Shown piece by piece: positions 40,354 through 49,700 of a stretch of 64,000 bases of DNA. The stretch comes from Parvibaculum sp. (GTDB lineage Bacteria > Pseudomonadota > Alphaproteobacteria > Parvibaculales > Parvibaculaceae), in contig JAEPQD010000001.1 in NCBI GenBank assembly GCA_017642695.1, forward strand, positions 796,665 through 860,664, written 5' to 3'. The position numbers were made by a program, and so were the translations under genes. Each line of letters begins with the position of its first letter. Position 1 is the first letter of the stretch. The notes beneath the pieces were generated by a model. The model saw only the letters and a program-made list of their open reading frames with translations, was not told the origin of the DNA and searched no databases.

Positions 40354-40389
40354 GATGAACGGCGTCAGCGCGGGGCAAGCCCGTTCATC
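40354..40389. terminator. Inverted repeat between nasA and the TetR gene
   Basis: GATGAACGG (40354-40362) and CCGTTCATC (40381-40389) are exact complements with an 18-nt loop. They overlap the 3' end of the convergent TetR gene. There is no T-run on either side. It is a possible bidirectional terminator. Confidence 0.3.
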
Positions 40390-40979
40390 AGCAGGTTAAT
40401 GTATTCGCCCGCGAGTTTCTTGTCCGCCGGAACGCCCGCCTGCGGGTGCCATTGGCCGATGGAATTGAGCGCGCCCGCGAGCGCGAAGGCGGTGATCTTC
40501 GGGTCGGACGAGGCGATCGAGCCGTCGGCGATCCCCGCTGTCACCAGCTGGCGAATCTTGCGGTCAATCTCGCCCTTGATCCGACGGACTTTCTTGCGGC
40601 TCGCCTCCGACAGTTCGGCATCGCTGATGCGCACGGCGCAACGGCCGAAATCCGTCTCGATCACCGCGGCATAACCCTCGAGATAGGCGGCGAGTTGCGC
40701 CCTCCCGTTGCCGTCCTCCGCGCCGCCTGCCGCTTCCAGCATGTCGAGCCCGTGCTGCACACAGGCAAACAGCATCGCCTCCTTGTTCTTGAAATAATAA
40801 TAGAGCGTGGGCTTTGTGATGTTCAGCACCTGCGCCACCTCGTCCAGCGAGGCGCGGTGATAGCCCCTTTCCGAAAACACATGCGCTGCCGCCGCAAGCA
40901 CCGCCTCGCGTTTCAGCGCGCGCTCGGTCTTGCGCTCGGTTTCGCTCTTCCAGGGCGATGCGATTGCCGCTTTGGCCAT
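40365..40979 (-). CDS. TetR-family transcriptional regulator
   Basis: This 204-residue repressor-type regulator has its N-terminal HTH at residues 24-70 (REAVLAAAAHVFSERGYHRAS, then LNITKPTLYYYFKNKEAML). The C-terminal ligand/dimer domain is of the type seen beside fatty-acid and acyl-CoA genes. It is divergent from the promoter at 41028-41056 that drives the remnant-thiolase-remnant unit, and is the natural candidate for its regulator. The ligand, perhaps an acyl-CoA, is unknown. Confidence 0.87.
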   Translation of the reverse strand: MAKAAIASPWKSETERKTERALKREAVLAAAAHVFSERGYHRASLDEVAQVLNITKPTLYYYFKNKEAMLFACVQHGLDMLEAAGGAEDGNGRAQLAAYLEGYAAVIETDFGRCAVRISDAELSEASRKKVRRIKGEIDRKIRQLVTAGIADGSIASSDPKITAFALAGALNSIGQWHPQAGVPADKKLAGEYINLLMNGLAPR

Positions 40980-41027
40980 GCGGGTCTCCGGTTCCGGTTG
41001 CGCCGAAGAATAGGTGCTGTGCCGTCT

Positions 41028-41056
41028 TTGACAAGATACTATATAGAAACTATGTT
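41028..41056 (+). promoter_or_regulatory. Promoter of the thiolase operon
   Basis: A perfect TTGACA (41028-41033), 17 nt, then TATGTT (41051-41056). The spacer holds the palindrome CTATATAG (41039-41046), which may be part of a TetR operator. It lies 50 bp upstream of the regulator start. Confidence 0.6.
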
Positions 41057-41104
41057 ACTCAAAAGTAGAGAGCGGACCGGAGTCGGCCGCAAGGGGAGGA
41101 GACC

Positions 41105-41308
41105 TTGTATCTCACGCAACCCATTCACCGCGCCGCGCTCCTGTCGATGACTTCGGACCGCTACCTCGAAACCTGTTTCGCGGTCTGGTGGGCGGACGCT
41201 GTCATCGTGCCGATGAACACGCGCTGGTCTGTCGCCGAATGCGCCGTCATCGGTGTGCCGTCCCTATTGGGAAGGGCAGAACCGAAACGTCAGCTGACAA
41301 AGGAGTGA
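41105..41308 (+). pseudogene. Remnant of an acyl-CoA synthetase with two internal in-frame deletions
   Basis: A 67-codon open frame starts at TTG behind a strong SD (GGGGAGGAG). It begins [11 protein letters not shown], then jumps to [27 protein letters not shown], which corresponds to residues about 65-90 of FadD-like ligases. It continues RWSVAE and then jumps to AVIGVPS, a motif near the C terminus of such enzymes. The active-site TSGTTG and hinge motifs are missing, so it cannot be a functional ligase. Promoter and SD remain intact, and it now reads as a leader ORF ending 2 nt before the thiolase ATG. Confidence 0.65.
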
Positions 41309-41310
41309 GG

Positions 41311-42501
41311 ATGATGGGAAATCGTGTGGTTGTAGCGGGTGTCGGAATGCTTCCCTTCGTGAAGCCCGGCGCCAGCGCCTCGTATGACGACATGGGCGCG
41401 GAGGCCGCGCGTCTCGCGTTGAAGGACGCAGGCATTGGCTATGACAAGGTCGAACAGGCCTATGTCGGCTGGGTCTACGGCGATTCGACCTCCGGTCAGG
41501 CCGCGCTCTACAAGGTCGGCCTCACCGGCATCCCCGTCGTCAATGTGAACAACAATTGCTCCACCGGCTCTTCCGCGCTCTTCCTCGCGCGTCAGGCGGT
41601 GGAGGCGGGCATCGTCGATTGCGCGATCGCGCTCGGTTTCGAGCAGATGACGCCGGGCGCCCTCGGCACGATGTATGACGACCGTCCGAACCCGCTCGGC
41701 GATTTCCTGAAGGTCGCCGACGACAGCTTCCAGGGGGCAAGCGAAGTACCGATGGCGCTCCGTCTCTTCGGCGGCGCGGGCTACGAGTATCAGGAGAAGT
41801 ACGGCGCGAAGACGGAAACCTTCGCCAAGGTGCGCGAAAAGGCGAGCCGCCACGCCGAGCATAACGAGCGCGCGATCTTCCGCACGCCGGTCAGCGTCGA
41901 CGACGTCATGCAGTCGCCGAAAATGTTCCTGAACCTGACGCGCCTCCAGTGCTGCCCGCCGAGCTGCGGCGCCGCCGCGGCGATCCTCTGCTCTGAGGAA
42001 TTCGCGCGCAAGCACGGTCTCGATGCAGGCATCGTCATCGCCGGTCAGGCCATGACGACGGATTATCCCTCGACCTTCGCCGATAAGAGCCTCATCAAGG
42101 TCGTGGGCGCCGACATGACGAAGGAGGCCGCCCGCCGCGTCTACGAACAGGCGGGCATCGGGCCCGATGCCGTCGATGTCGTCGAGCTGCACGACTGCTT
42201 CACCACCAATGAAGTCATCACCTATGAAGGCCTCGGCCTCTGCCCGGAAGGCGGCGCCGAGAAATTCGTCTGGGACGGCGACAACACCTATGGCGGCAAG
42301 GTCGTGACGAATCCCTCCGGCGGTCTTCTCTCCAAGGGTCATCCGCTCGGTGCGACCGGTCTCGGCCAGTGCGCGGAACTCACCTGGCAGCTGCGCGGTC
42401 AGGCCGGCAAGCGTCAGGTCGAGGGCGCGCGCGTTGCGCTCCAGCACAATCTCGGTCTCGGCGGCGCCTGCGTCGTCACGCTGTACGAACGCGTGGAGTA
42501 A
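41311..42501 (+). CDS. Thiolase-fold lipid-transfer protein / SCP2-type thiolase
   Basis: This 396-residue protein has the thiolase fold: the nucleophile Cys is in [11 protein letters not shown] near residue 90, HDCFTTNEV near 295, and HPLGATG near 345. The sequence follows the non-specific lipid-transfer/SCPx thiolase clade, which acts on branched-chain or steroid side-chain 3-oxoacyl-CoA in beta-oxidation, rather than the FadA clade. ATG at 41311 or 41314 follows AAGGAG. The gene is intact although both neighbours are decayed. Confidence 0.85.
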   Translation: MMGNRVVVAGVGMLPFVKPGASASYDDMGAEAARLALKDAGIGYDKVEQAYVGWVYGDSTSGQAALYKVGLTGIPVVNVNNNCSTGSSALFLARQAVEAGIVDCAIALGFEQMTPGALGTMYDDRPNPLGDFLKVADDSFQGASEVPMALRLFGGAGYEYQEKYGAKTETFAKVREKASRHAEHNERAIFRTPVSVDDVMQSPKMFLNLTRLQCCPPSCGAAAAILCSEEFARKHGLDAGIVIAGQAMTTDYPSTFADKSLIKVVGADMTKEAARRVYEQAGIGPDAVDVVELHDCFTTNEVITYEGLGLCPEGGAEKFVWDGDNTYGGKVVTNPSGGLLSKGHPLGATGLGQCAELTWQLRGQAGKRQVEGARVALQHNLGLGGACVVTLYERVE

Positions 42502-42653
42502 TGCCGATGATCGACCGCTCCTTCATCGGCCGCGTGCTGCATGGCGAACAGAACGTCACCTGCCGGGCGCCCGTCCGTGCGGGCGATACCGTCACCTTCC
42601 GCACGCGCATCTCCGGCATCCACGACAAGAAGAACCGGGCCCGAAACGGCTGA
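42501..42653 (+). pseudogene. Remnant of a FAS1-like/MaoC dehydratase
   Basis: A 50-codon frame whose ATG overlaps the thiolase stop (TAATG). It starts [11 protein letters not shown], the N terminus of hot-dog FAS1-like dehydratases, and joins directly to VLHGEQNVTCRAPVRAGDTV and RISGIHDKKN, which belong to the second half of that domain. It then ends in an unrelated short tail. About half the domain, including the substrate-binding centre, is missing. The family assignment rests on short motifs. Confidence 0.5.
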
Positions 42654-42778
42654 TTTCCGGGAGAAACGCCCCGGGAAAAATCCGGACGCACACCGCAAAT
42701 CTTCCAGTGGATGGATGAAATCCCGGCAAGGCCCTATATAGAAGCCATCGCCATTCACACCCACGTCCGGAGACCTCC

Positions 42779-43870
42779 ATGCTGACGACGGAAAAGCTCG
42801 CCGAGCCGCTTTCGCTTGCCCACGGCCCCGCCATGAAGAACCGCTTCATGCTGGCGCCTCTCACCAACACGCAGAGCCATGAGGATGGCCGTCTTTCGGA
42901 CGACGAATTCCGCTGGCTCACCATGCGCGCGCAAGGCGGCTTCGGCCTCACCATGACCTGCGCCGCCCATGTGCAGGCAGGCGGGCAGGGCTTTCCCGGC
43001 CAGCTCGGCATTTGGGACGACCGGCATGTTGAAGGGCTGACGCGGCTTGCCGCCGCCATCAAGGCTGAAGGTTCCGTCTCCTCCGTACAGCTTCATCACG
43101 CCGGCATCCGCTCGCCGAAGGACCTGGTGGGCGATGTCGTCGGCGCCTCCGACGACAAGGACACGGGCGGCCGCGCGCTCACCACGGCCGAGGTCGAGAA
43201 GCTCCGCGACGATTTCATCGCCGCCGCGAAGCGCGCCGAAAAGGCAGGCTTCGACGGCGTCGAGGTGCATGGCGCGCATGGCTACATCCTCGCGCAGTTC
43301 CTCTCGGCGGAGTTCAACCGCCGCGACGACATCTATGGCGGCTCGCTCGAAAACCGTGCGCGCCTCGTTTTCGAGATCGTGAACGGCATCCGTGCCGCCT
43401 GCCGTCCGGACTTCCAGCTCGGCATCCGCCTTTCGCCGGAACGCTTCGGCCTGAAGCTCGCCGAGATCCGCGACGTCGCCGCGGAACTTCTTTCCGATGC
43501 AAAGATCGACTATCTCGACATGTCGCTCTGGGACGTGAAGAAGGAGCCGGTGGAAGAGGAATTCCAGGGCCGTTCCCTCATGAGCGTCTTCACGGACCTG
43601 CCGCGGGGCGATGTCCGTCTTGGTGCCGCGGGCAAGATCATGAGCGCTCAGGATGCGGCAGGCGTCATTGAGGCGGGCTGCGATTTCGCGATCATCGGCC
43701 GCGCCGCCATCCTCAGGCACGATTTCGCGCGCCGCGCCCTCGCCGACCCGGCCTACGCTTCGCCGCAGATCCCGGTCACGGAGCAGCATCTCCGCGATGA
43801 GGGTCTGGGCAGCGCCTTTGTCGCCTACATGAAGGGCTGGAAGGGCTTCGTCGTGGAAGAAGCGGCCTGA
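42779..43870 (+). CDS. NADH:flavin oxidoreductase, old yellow enzyme family
   Basis: This 363-residue FMN-dependent TIM barrel has KNRFMLAPLTNTQSHEDG near residues 20-37, SVQLHHAGIRSP for the flavin site, the active-site HGAHGYILAQFLS near 160, and IYGGSLENRARLVFEIV. It reduces activated C=C bonds with NAD(P)H; the physiological substrate is unknown. SD GGAG precedes the ATG. It lies 125 bp after the dehydratase remnant and converges with the photolyase gene, 6 bp away. Confidence 0.88.
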   Translation: MLTTEKLAEPLSLAHGPAMKNRFMLAPLTNTQSHEDGRLSDDEFRWLTMRAQGGFGLTMTCAAHVQAGGQGFPGQLGIWDDRHVEGLTRLAAAIKAEGSVSSVQLHHAGIRSPKDLVGDVVGASDDKDTGGRALTTAEVEKLRDDFIAAAKRAEKAGFDGVEVHGAHGYILAQFLSAEFNRRDDIYGGSLENRARLVFEIVNGIRAACRPDFQLGIRLSPERFGLKLAEIRDVAAELLSDAKIDYLDMSLWDVKKEPVEEEFQGRSLMSVFTDLPRGDVRLGAAGKIMSAQDAAGVIEAGCDFAIIGRAAILRHDFARRALADPAYASPQIPVTEQHLRDEGLGSAFVAYMKGWKGFVVEEAA

Positions 43871-43876
43871 TCCACT

Positions 43877-45412
43877 TCAGAGTTCGCCGCGGCGCATGCG
43901 GGAAAGGGTCGCCTCCGCATCCTTCATGATCTCGTTGCGCCGCTGCGGACTCCATTTCTCAAGTGTTCGATAAGGCATCGCCAGACGGGGATTCTTCGAC
44001 AGCCGGTGCCGGTTGCGAACAAGGAAAGCCCAGTAAAGCGCGTTGAGCGGACAAGGCTCCTGTCCCGCTCGCGGCTTCGGTGCGTAGGGGCAGCCTTCGC
44101 AGAAGTTCGACATGCGATTGATATAGGCGCCGGACGCCGCATAGGGCTTCGAGGCGAGAAGCCCGCCATCGGCGAAGATTGCCATGCCGTGCGTGTTCGG
44201 CAGTTCCACCCAGTCGAACGCGTCCGCATAGACGGCGAGATACCACTCGCTGATCTCCTTCGGGTCGATGCCCGCGAGCAGCGCGAAGTTCCCCGTCACC
44301 ATCAGCCTTTGTATGTGATGCGAATAGGCGTGGTCCCGCGTCTGTTTCACGACGTCGGACAGACAGCGCATCTTTGTTTCGCCCGTCCAGTAGAAATCGG
44401 GAAGCGGTTCATGCGCATCGAGGAAATTCGTTTCCGCATAGTCCGGCATCTTCAGCCAGTAGATGCCGCGCACATATTCGCGCCAGCCGAGGATCTGGCG
44501 GATGAAGCCTTCCGCCGCGTTCAGCGGCACTTGGCCCTCGCGCCAGGCTTCCTCCGCCGCAAGGCAAACCTCTCGCGGGCTCAGCAGGCCGATATTGACC
44601 GAGGTCGAAAGAAGCGAGTGAAAGAGAAAGGCCTCGCTCTCGCGCATCGCGTCCTGATAGTCGCCGAAGAAAGGAAGCGCTTCCTCGATGAAGTGATCGA
44701 GCGCCCGTAATGCCTCCTGCCGCGTCACCGGCCAGCCGAAGCGGTCGAGCGTTCCGAAGTGATCGGGAAATTCCCGCTCCACCAGCGCCATCGCTTCCCG
44801 GGTCGTCTCGTCGGGCGGAAAGCGCAGTCTCTCCGGCAGCGCCAGCTTCTTCGGCAGCGCTTTTCGATTCTCGCTGTCGTAGTTCCATTTGCCGCCGGCG
44901 GGTTCGTCTCCTTCCATCAGGAAGCCCGTCTCGCGCCGCAACTCGCGGTAGAAGAATTCCATGCGGAAACTCTTGCGGCCCTTCGCCCATTTGCGAAAGC
45001 GCGCGTGACTGGCGAAGAAGCGGTCGTCTTCCGCCATCTCGAGAAGGCCGTTATGAGCTTTCTGCCATGCGTCGAACGCGGCGCGGAGTCGCCATTCGCC
45101 GGGCTCCGTCATGACGGCCTGCTTCGCCTTGTGTCGCCGCAGCGCGCGCTCGAGTTCGCCGGTCAGCGACCCGGTGTTGTGAGGATCGTCCAGCCTCACA
45201 TAGTCGACCTCGATCCCTTCTTCCCTCAGCGCTTCCGCGAAGTGCCGCATCGCGGAAAAGATGAGCACGATCTTCTGCTTGTGATGGCGCACATGGGTGC
45301 CTTCCTCGCGAACTTCCGCCATCAGCACGACGTCCTGCGTCTTGTCGAGCCCGCGCAGAGCGGACAGGTCGCGCGTGAGCTGGTCGCCGAGAACGAGACG
45401 GACCGTGCGCAT
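43877..45412 (-). CDS. Fe-S bacterial cryptochrome / (6-4) photolyase (PhrB/CryB type)
   Basis: This 511-residue FAD protein belongs to the FeS-BCP class. The N-terminal Rossmann-like antenna domain starts TVRLVLGDQLTRDL. The C-terminal helical FAD domain contains GWREYVRGIYWL and NTHGMAIFADGG. The [4Fe-4S] ligands are Cys350, Cys438, Cys441 and Cys454, exactly the residue numbers I recall for Agrobacterium PhrB, which repairs (6-4) photoproducts in blue light. It is the last gene of a four-gene - strand operon. Confidence 0.93.
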   Translation of the reverse strand: MRTVRLVLGDQLTRDLSALRGLDKTQDVVLMAEVREEGTHVRHHKQKIVLIFSAMRHFAEALREEGIEVDYVRLDDPHNTGSLTGELERALRRHKAKQAVMTEPGEWRLRAAFDAWQKAHNGLLEMAEDDRFFASHARFRKWAKGRKSFRMEFFYRELRRETGFLMEGDEPAGGKWNYDSENRKALPKKLALPERLRFPPDETTREAMALVEREFPDHFGTLDRFGWPVTRQEALRALDHFIEEALPFFGDYQDAMRESEAFLFHSLLSTSVNIGLLSPREVCLAAEEAWREGQVPLNAAEGFIRQILGWREYVRGIYWLKMPDYAETNFLDAHEPLPDFYWTGETKMRCLSDVVKQTRDHAYSHHIQRLMVTGNFALLAGIDPKEISEWYLAVYADAFDWVELPNTHGMAIFADGGLLASKPYAASGAYINRMSNFCEGCPYAPKPRAGQEPCPLNALYWAFLVRNRHRLSKNPRLAMPYRTLEKWSPQRRNEIMKDAEATLSRMRRGEL

Positions 45413-45415
45413 GGC

Positions 45416-45577
45416 TCAGGCGCTCCTCCGCCGCGTGCGCAATGCACGTTTGCAGCGTTCCGAACAGGTCTTCACCTCGTTCCAGTCCACGCGCCACTTC
45501 TTCCGCCACGAGAAAGGCCGCCCGCAGGCCGCGCAGATCTTCTCCGGCAGGTCTGCCTTTTTTCGCGCGCGCGGCAC
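45416..45577 (-). CDS. DUF2256 small zinc-ribbon-like protein
   Basis: This 53-residue basic protein has KICAACGRPF and KTCSERCKRA, four Cys arranged as CxxC...CxxxC, and the DUF2256 hallmark RPFSWRKKW. The start is GTG at 45577 with GGAG 9 nt upstream. It lies 3 bp before the photolyase gene. DUF2256 genes are commonly found beside photolyase/cryptochrome genes, so a link is likely, but the function is unknown. Confidence 0.82.
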   Translation of the reverse strand: MPRARKKADLPEKICAACGRPFSWRKKWRVDWNEVKTCSERCKRALRTRRRSA

Positions 45578-45581
45578 GGCG

Positions 45582-45977
45582 TCATTCTCCTTTCGCGGCG
45601 AGCTTTTGCAGCGCGGGCCGCAGCGGCAGAAAGAGACGGTAGGCAAGGGCGACTGCCCAGGAGAAGGGCGGTATCCGGAAAAGCCGTCCCGCAGCCCGGA
45701 AGCCCGGCAGCATCGACCAGAGTTCGGCGAAAGCCGCGCCTCCGGCAACGAGCTCGCCTCGCGCCGAGACGACATGAAAGCGCTTCCGCGCCGTCTCGGG
45801 ATCGGGCGCGCCGTTGCCGCCCCGGTAGTCTGCCGCGCTCACATCGACCCAGTCGATGCGGGTCTCGCCCTCGCGGCGGCGGTAGAAGGCGATCTCCCGG
45901 CGGCACAGCGGACAGGCGCCGTCGTAAAAGACGCGGCAGGAAGTCTCCGCCTGCGGGGTGCTTTCTTCCTCGCTCAC
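45582..45977 (-). CDS. DCC-family (DUF393) thiol-disulfide oxidoreductase-like protein
   Basis: This 131-residue protein contains the defining YDGACPLCRREI motif near residue 20, a thioredoxin-like CPLC, and the downstream FRIPPFSWAVALAYRLF amphipathic stretch typical of DUF393. I chose GTG at 45977, which overlaps the SDR stop (GTGA); GTG at 45980 is directly adjacent. Neighbouring DUF2256 and photolyase genes suggest a redox or repair role, which is unproven. Confidence 0.83.
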   Translation of the reverse strand: MSEEESTPQAETSCRVFYDGACPLCRREIAFYRRREGETRIDWVDVSAADYRGGNGAPDPETARKRFHVVSARGELVAGGAAFAELWSMLPGFRAAGRLFRIPPFSWAVALAYRLFLPLRPALQKLAAKGE

Positions 45978-46702
45978 CACGGCAGCACCTCGCCCTTGTA
46001 GTCGAGAAACGAACCGTTGTTTCCGGCATCGGCCCGGTCGACAACGGCCAGAAGCTCGCGCGCTGCGCTTTCGGGCGCACGCGCGATCAGGCCCTTCTTC
46101 TGGAAAGGCGCGGAGAGCGGGCTTTCGACCGTGCCGGGATGAAGCGCGAGACAGATGGCGTCGGGCTTCCGCCGTGCTGTCTCGATGGCGGCGCTGCGGA
46201 GGATCTGGTTCAGCGCCGCCTTGGACGCGCGGTAGCTGTACCAGCCGCCCGCCTTGTTGTCGCCGATGCTGCCGACGCGTGCCGACAGCGTCGCGAAGAC
46301 GGATTTTCCCTCGCGGGGAAGAAGCGGCAGGAAGTGTTTCATCAGCAGCGCCGGCCCCGTCGCGTTGAGGGCGAAGGCATGTGCCATCTGCGCGGCCGAA
46401 ATCTGCTTCAGACTCTTCTCCGGCGAGAAAGCGTCGTTATACAGAAAGCCCGTGGCGTCGATGAAGAGGCGCAAATCGCCTTTCATGCCGGCGACATGCT
46501 GCGCCGCGGTGGCGATGCATTCCTCGTCCAGAAGGTCGAGTCTCGGGCTTCCCCCTCTGGAAAGGCCGATGACCTCGCGGAAGCGGCCGCTCGCCTTGAG
46601 GGCGGTCAGAAGTGCATTGCCGATGGCGCCGGTCGCACCGGCAATAGCCGCGATGCCGCCTTCGGGGAATGAGTGGAGTTGAAGTGTCGTGCCGCCGGTC
46701 AT
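45974..46702 (-). CDS. Short-chain dehydrogenase/reductase (C-factor-like)
   Basis: This 242-residue SDR has the cofactor loop IAGATGAIGNALLTAL at residues 19-34 and the catalytic Ser-Tyr-Lys in ATLSARVGSIGD and YSYRASKAAL near 158-165. The C-terminal LHPGTVESPLS resembles the CsgA/C-factor-like SDR group. The ATG at 46702 begins the four-gene operon SDR-DCC-DUF2256-photolyase. Substrate is unknown; similar SDRs often sit next to photolyase genes. Confidence 0.82.
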   Translation of the reverse strand: MTGGTTLQLHSFPEGGIAAIAGATGAIGNALLTALKASGRFREVIGLSRGGSPRLDLLDEECIATAAQHVAGMKGDLRLFIDATGFLYNDAFSPEKSLKQISAAQMAHAFALNATGPALLMKHFLPLLPREGKSVFATLSARVGSIGDNKAGGWYSYRASKAALNQILRSAAIETARRKPDAICLALHPGTVESPLSAPFQKKGLIARAPESAARELLAVVDRADAGNNGSFLDYKGEVLPW

Positions 46703-46769
46703 TTTCGCTCGCGGGAAAGACGTCGTTTTCCTCTATACGTCTCTCCCGCGCGCGAGGTTCACATGACCC

Positions 46770-49700
46770 TCACCATGTGTCGATGAACGCCCGGGACGGC
46801 TTCGCCTCCGCGGGCGGCAGCGATTTCAGCCCCCGCGTCACCCAGTGCCGCGTTTCGGCCGGATCGATCACCGCGTCGATCTCGAGGAACGACGCCATGT
46901 TGGTCGCCTTCCCGTTTTCGTAATAGCGGTCGACCATCTTGCGGTAGAAGGCGTCGCGCTCTTCGAGGTCCTCGATCGCTTCCATCTCGCGGCGATAGCC
47001 GAGCCTGACCGCCCCTTCGAGCCCCATGCCGCCGAATTCGCCCGTCGGCCAGGAGATGTTGAAGAAGGGTGCGTGGAAACTCCCCGCCGTCATTGCCTGC
47101 GCGCCGAGCCCGTAGCCCTTGCGCAGGACCACCGCGAAAAGCGGCACGCTCATGTTCGCCGCCGTCACGAACATGCGGCTCACATGCCGCACCTGAGCTT
47201 CCTTTTCGATCTCGGGTCCCACCATGAAGCCGGGCGTGTCGCAAAGCGACAGGATCGGCAGCCCGAACGCATCGCAGAGCTGCATGAAGCGCGCGGCCTT
47301 GTCCGCCGCTTCCGCGTCGATGGCGCCGCCGAGGTGATAGGGGTTGTTCGCCATCAGCCCCATCGGCCGCCCTTCCATGCGGATCAGCGCCGTCTTGATG
47401 CCGATGCCGAATTCGCGGCGGAGTTCGAGCACCGAGCCTGTATCCGCCACGCCCTCGATCACCCTGTCGATGTCATAGGCGCGCAAGCGGTTCTCCGGGA
47501 TCATGTGGCGGAGCAGCCGCTGGTCGCTCTCCTCCCATTTCTCCACCGGGCCTTGAAAATAGGAGAGATATTTCTGGCAGGCGTCGATCGCCTCTTCCTC
47601 GTCCTTCACGAAGATGTCGATCACGCCGTTCCTGCGGTGAACCTCCGCCGGGCCGACTTCCTCCGGCGCATAGGTTCCGAGCCCGCCGCCCTCGATCATC
47701 GCCGGGCCGCCCATGCCGATATTGGAATCCGCCGTCGCGATGATGACGTCGCAACAGCCGAGCAGCGCCGCATTGCCCGCGAAGCACCGCCCCGCCGTCA
47801 TGCCGACGAGCGGTACCTTGCCCGAAAGCGTGGCAAACGTGTGGAAGCTCGGCGTGTCGAGACCGGCGACGCCCGCCGTGTCCGTGTCGCCCGGCCGCCC
47901 GCCGCCGCCTTCCGCGAGCAGCACGATGGGCAGCTTCTGGTCCCGCGCGAGAAACAGCATGCGGTCCATCTTCTTGTGGTTCATCGCGCCCTGCGTGCCC
48001 GCAAACACGGTGAAGTCGTAGCCCATCACCATGGCGCGCGCCTTCTCCTCGCCGAAGAGGGAGGCGTTCACCGTGCCGATGCCCGAGACGAGCCCATCCG
48101 CCGGGCTCATCTTCAGAAGTTCCTCCATCGAGCGGCGGCGGCGCTGCGCGGCGAGCGCCAGCGCGCCATATTCGATGAAGCTCCCCTCGTCGCAGAGATG
48201 GTCGATGTTTTCGCGCACGGTGCGCTGGTTGCGCTTGCGCCTGCGCGCGACCGCCTCCGGCCGGTTCTCATCGAGCCCCAGCGCATGCCGGTCGATCACA
48301 TGCTGCAGGTCGGGGCGGATGTAATCGGGATCGACCGCCTCTTCGCTCACCGCCGCCGCGTCGGCGCCCACGCCTTCTTCGATGAAGAGGATCGGCTCGC
48401 CTTCCATCAGCGTCGCGTTCTGAACGGCCGTCACCTTCCGCACCGTGCCGCCGAACGGCGCGGCGATGGTGTGCTCCATCTTCATCGCTTCCAGCACCGC
48501 GATCTGCTGGCCCTTCGCGACGGTCTCGCCCTCCGCCACATCGACGGAGATCACCTTGCCCTGCATCGACGAGGGCACCGGCGTTGTTCCCGCCGGGCCT
48601 TCCACATGTTTCGCCGCTGCGGCGCTCGCACCGTTCCCGCCGGTGAAGTAGCGCCCCGGCGTCGCTTCCGCTTTCGCCAGTTCGCCCGCATGTTCCGCGA
48701 TGAAGCCCGTGCTTACTTCGTTCTTCTGCACATCGTCCCGCGCCATCAGCGCCTGCAGGAAGGAAAGGTTCGTCGTCACGCCCTCGATCTGGAATTCGCT
48801 GAGCGCGCGCCGCGCCCGCGCCACCGCGTCGCCATAGGAAGGCGAGGGCGAATGCGCGATCAGCTTCGCCAGAAGCGAGTCGTAGTTCGGGCTGGTGCGG
48901 TATCCGGCATAGCCGAACGTGTCGACGCGAATGCCGGGTCCCGAAGGCGGATTGAACGCGTTGAGCACACCCCCCGTCGGCACGGCGGCGCCCGTCTCGT
49001 CCATCCGCTCCATGTTGACGCGAAGCTGGATCGCGAAGCCGCGTGGGGCGGGCGTCTCCGTCAATCCCACTTCCTTCAGCGTCGCGCCGGCCGCGATGCG
49101 GAGCTGCGTCTTCACGAGATCGATCCCGGTCACTTCTTCCGTCACCGTATGCTCGACCTGGAGTCTCGGATTCGCTTCCATGAAGGCAATGGCGCCGTCC
49201 GGCGTCTTCGCTTCCGTGTCGATCAGGAATTCGAACGTGCCGAGTCCCTTGTAGGCGGCGGCGCCCGCGAGCTTCTGCGCCGCGTCCGTCAGGCGCTTCC
49301 GCGTCGCAGCGTCGAGCGTCGGGCTCGGCGCGATCTCCACCACCTTCTGGTTCCGCCTTTGCAGTGTGCATTCGCGCTCGCCGAGATCGATCACGTCCTT
49401 CCCGTCGCCGACGATCTGGATTTCGATGTGGCGCGCGCGGGTGATGAGCTTCTCGACATAGATGTCGCTGCTGCCGAAGGCCGCCTTCGCTTCCGACTGG
49501 CAGCGTTCATAGGCCGCCGCAAGGTCCTTCACATCCATCACGGCGCGCATGCCGCGTCCGCCGCCGCCCGCCAGTGCCTTCAGCATCACCGCCGAACCCG
49601 CCTTCTCCATGAAGGCGCGCGCCTCTTCGAGGCTCGTCGCGCCGTTGGTGCCGGGAAAAAGCGGCACGCCTTCTCGCTCCGCCAGCGCGCGGGCTTCAGC

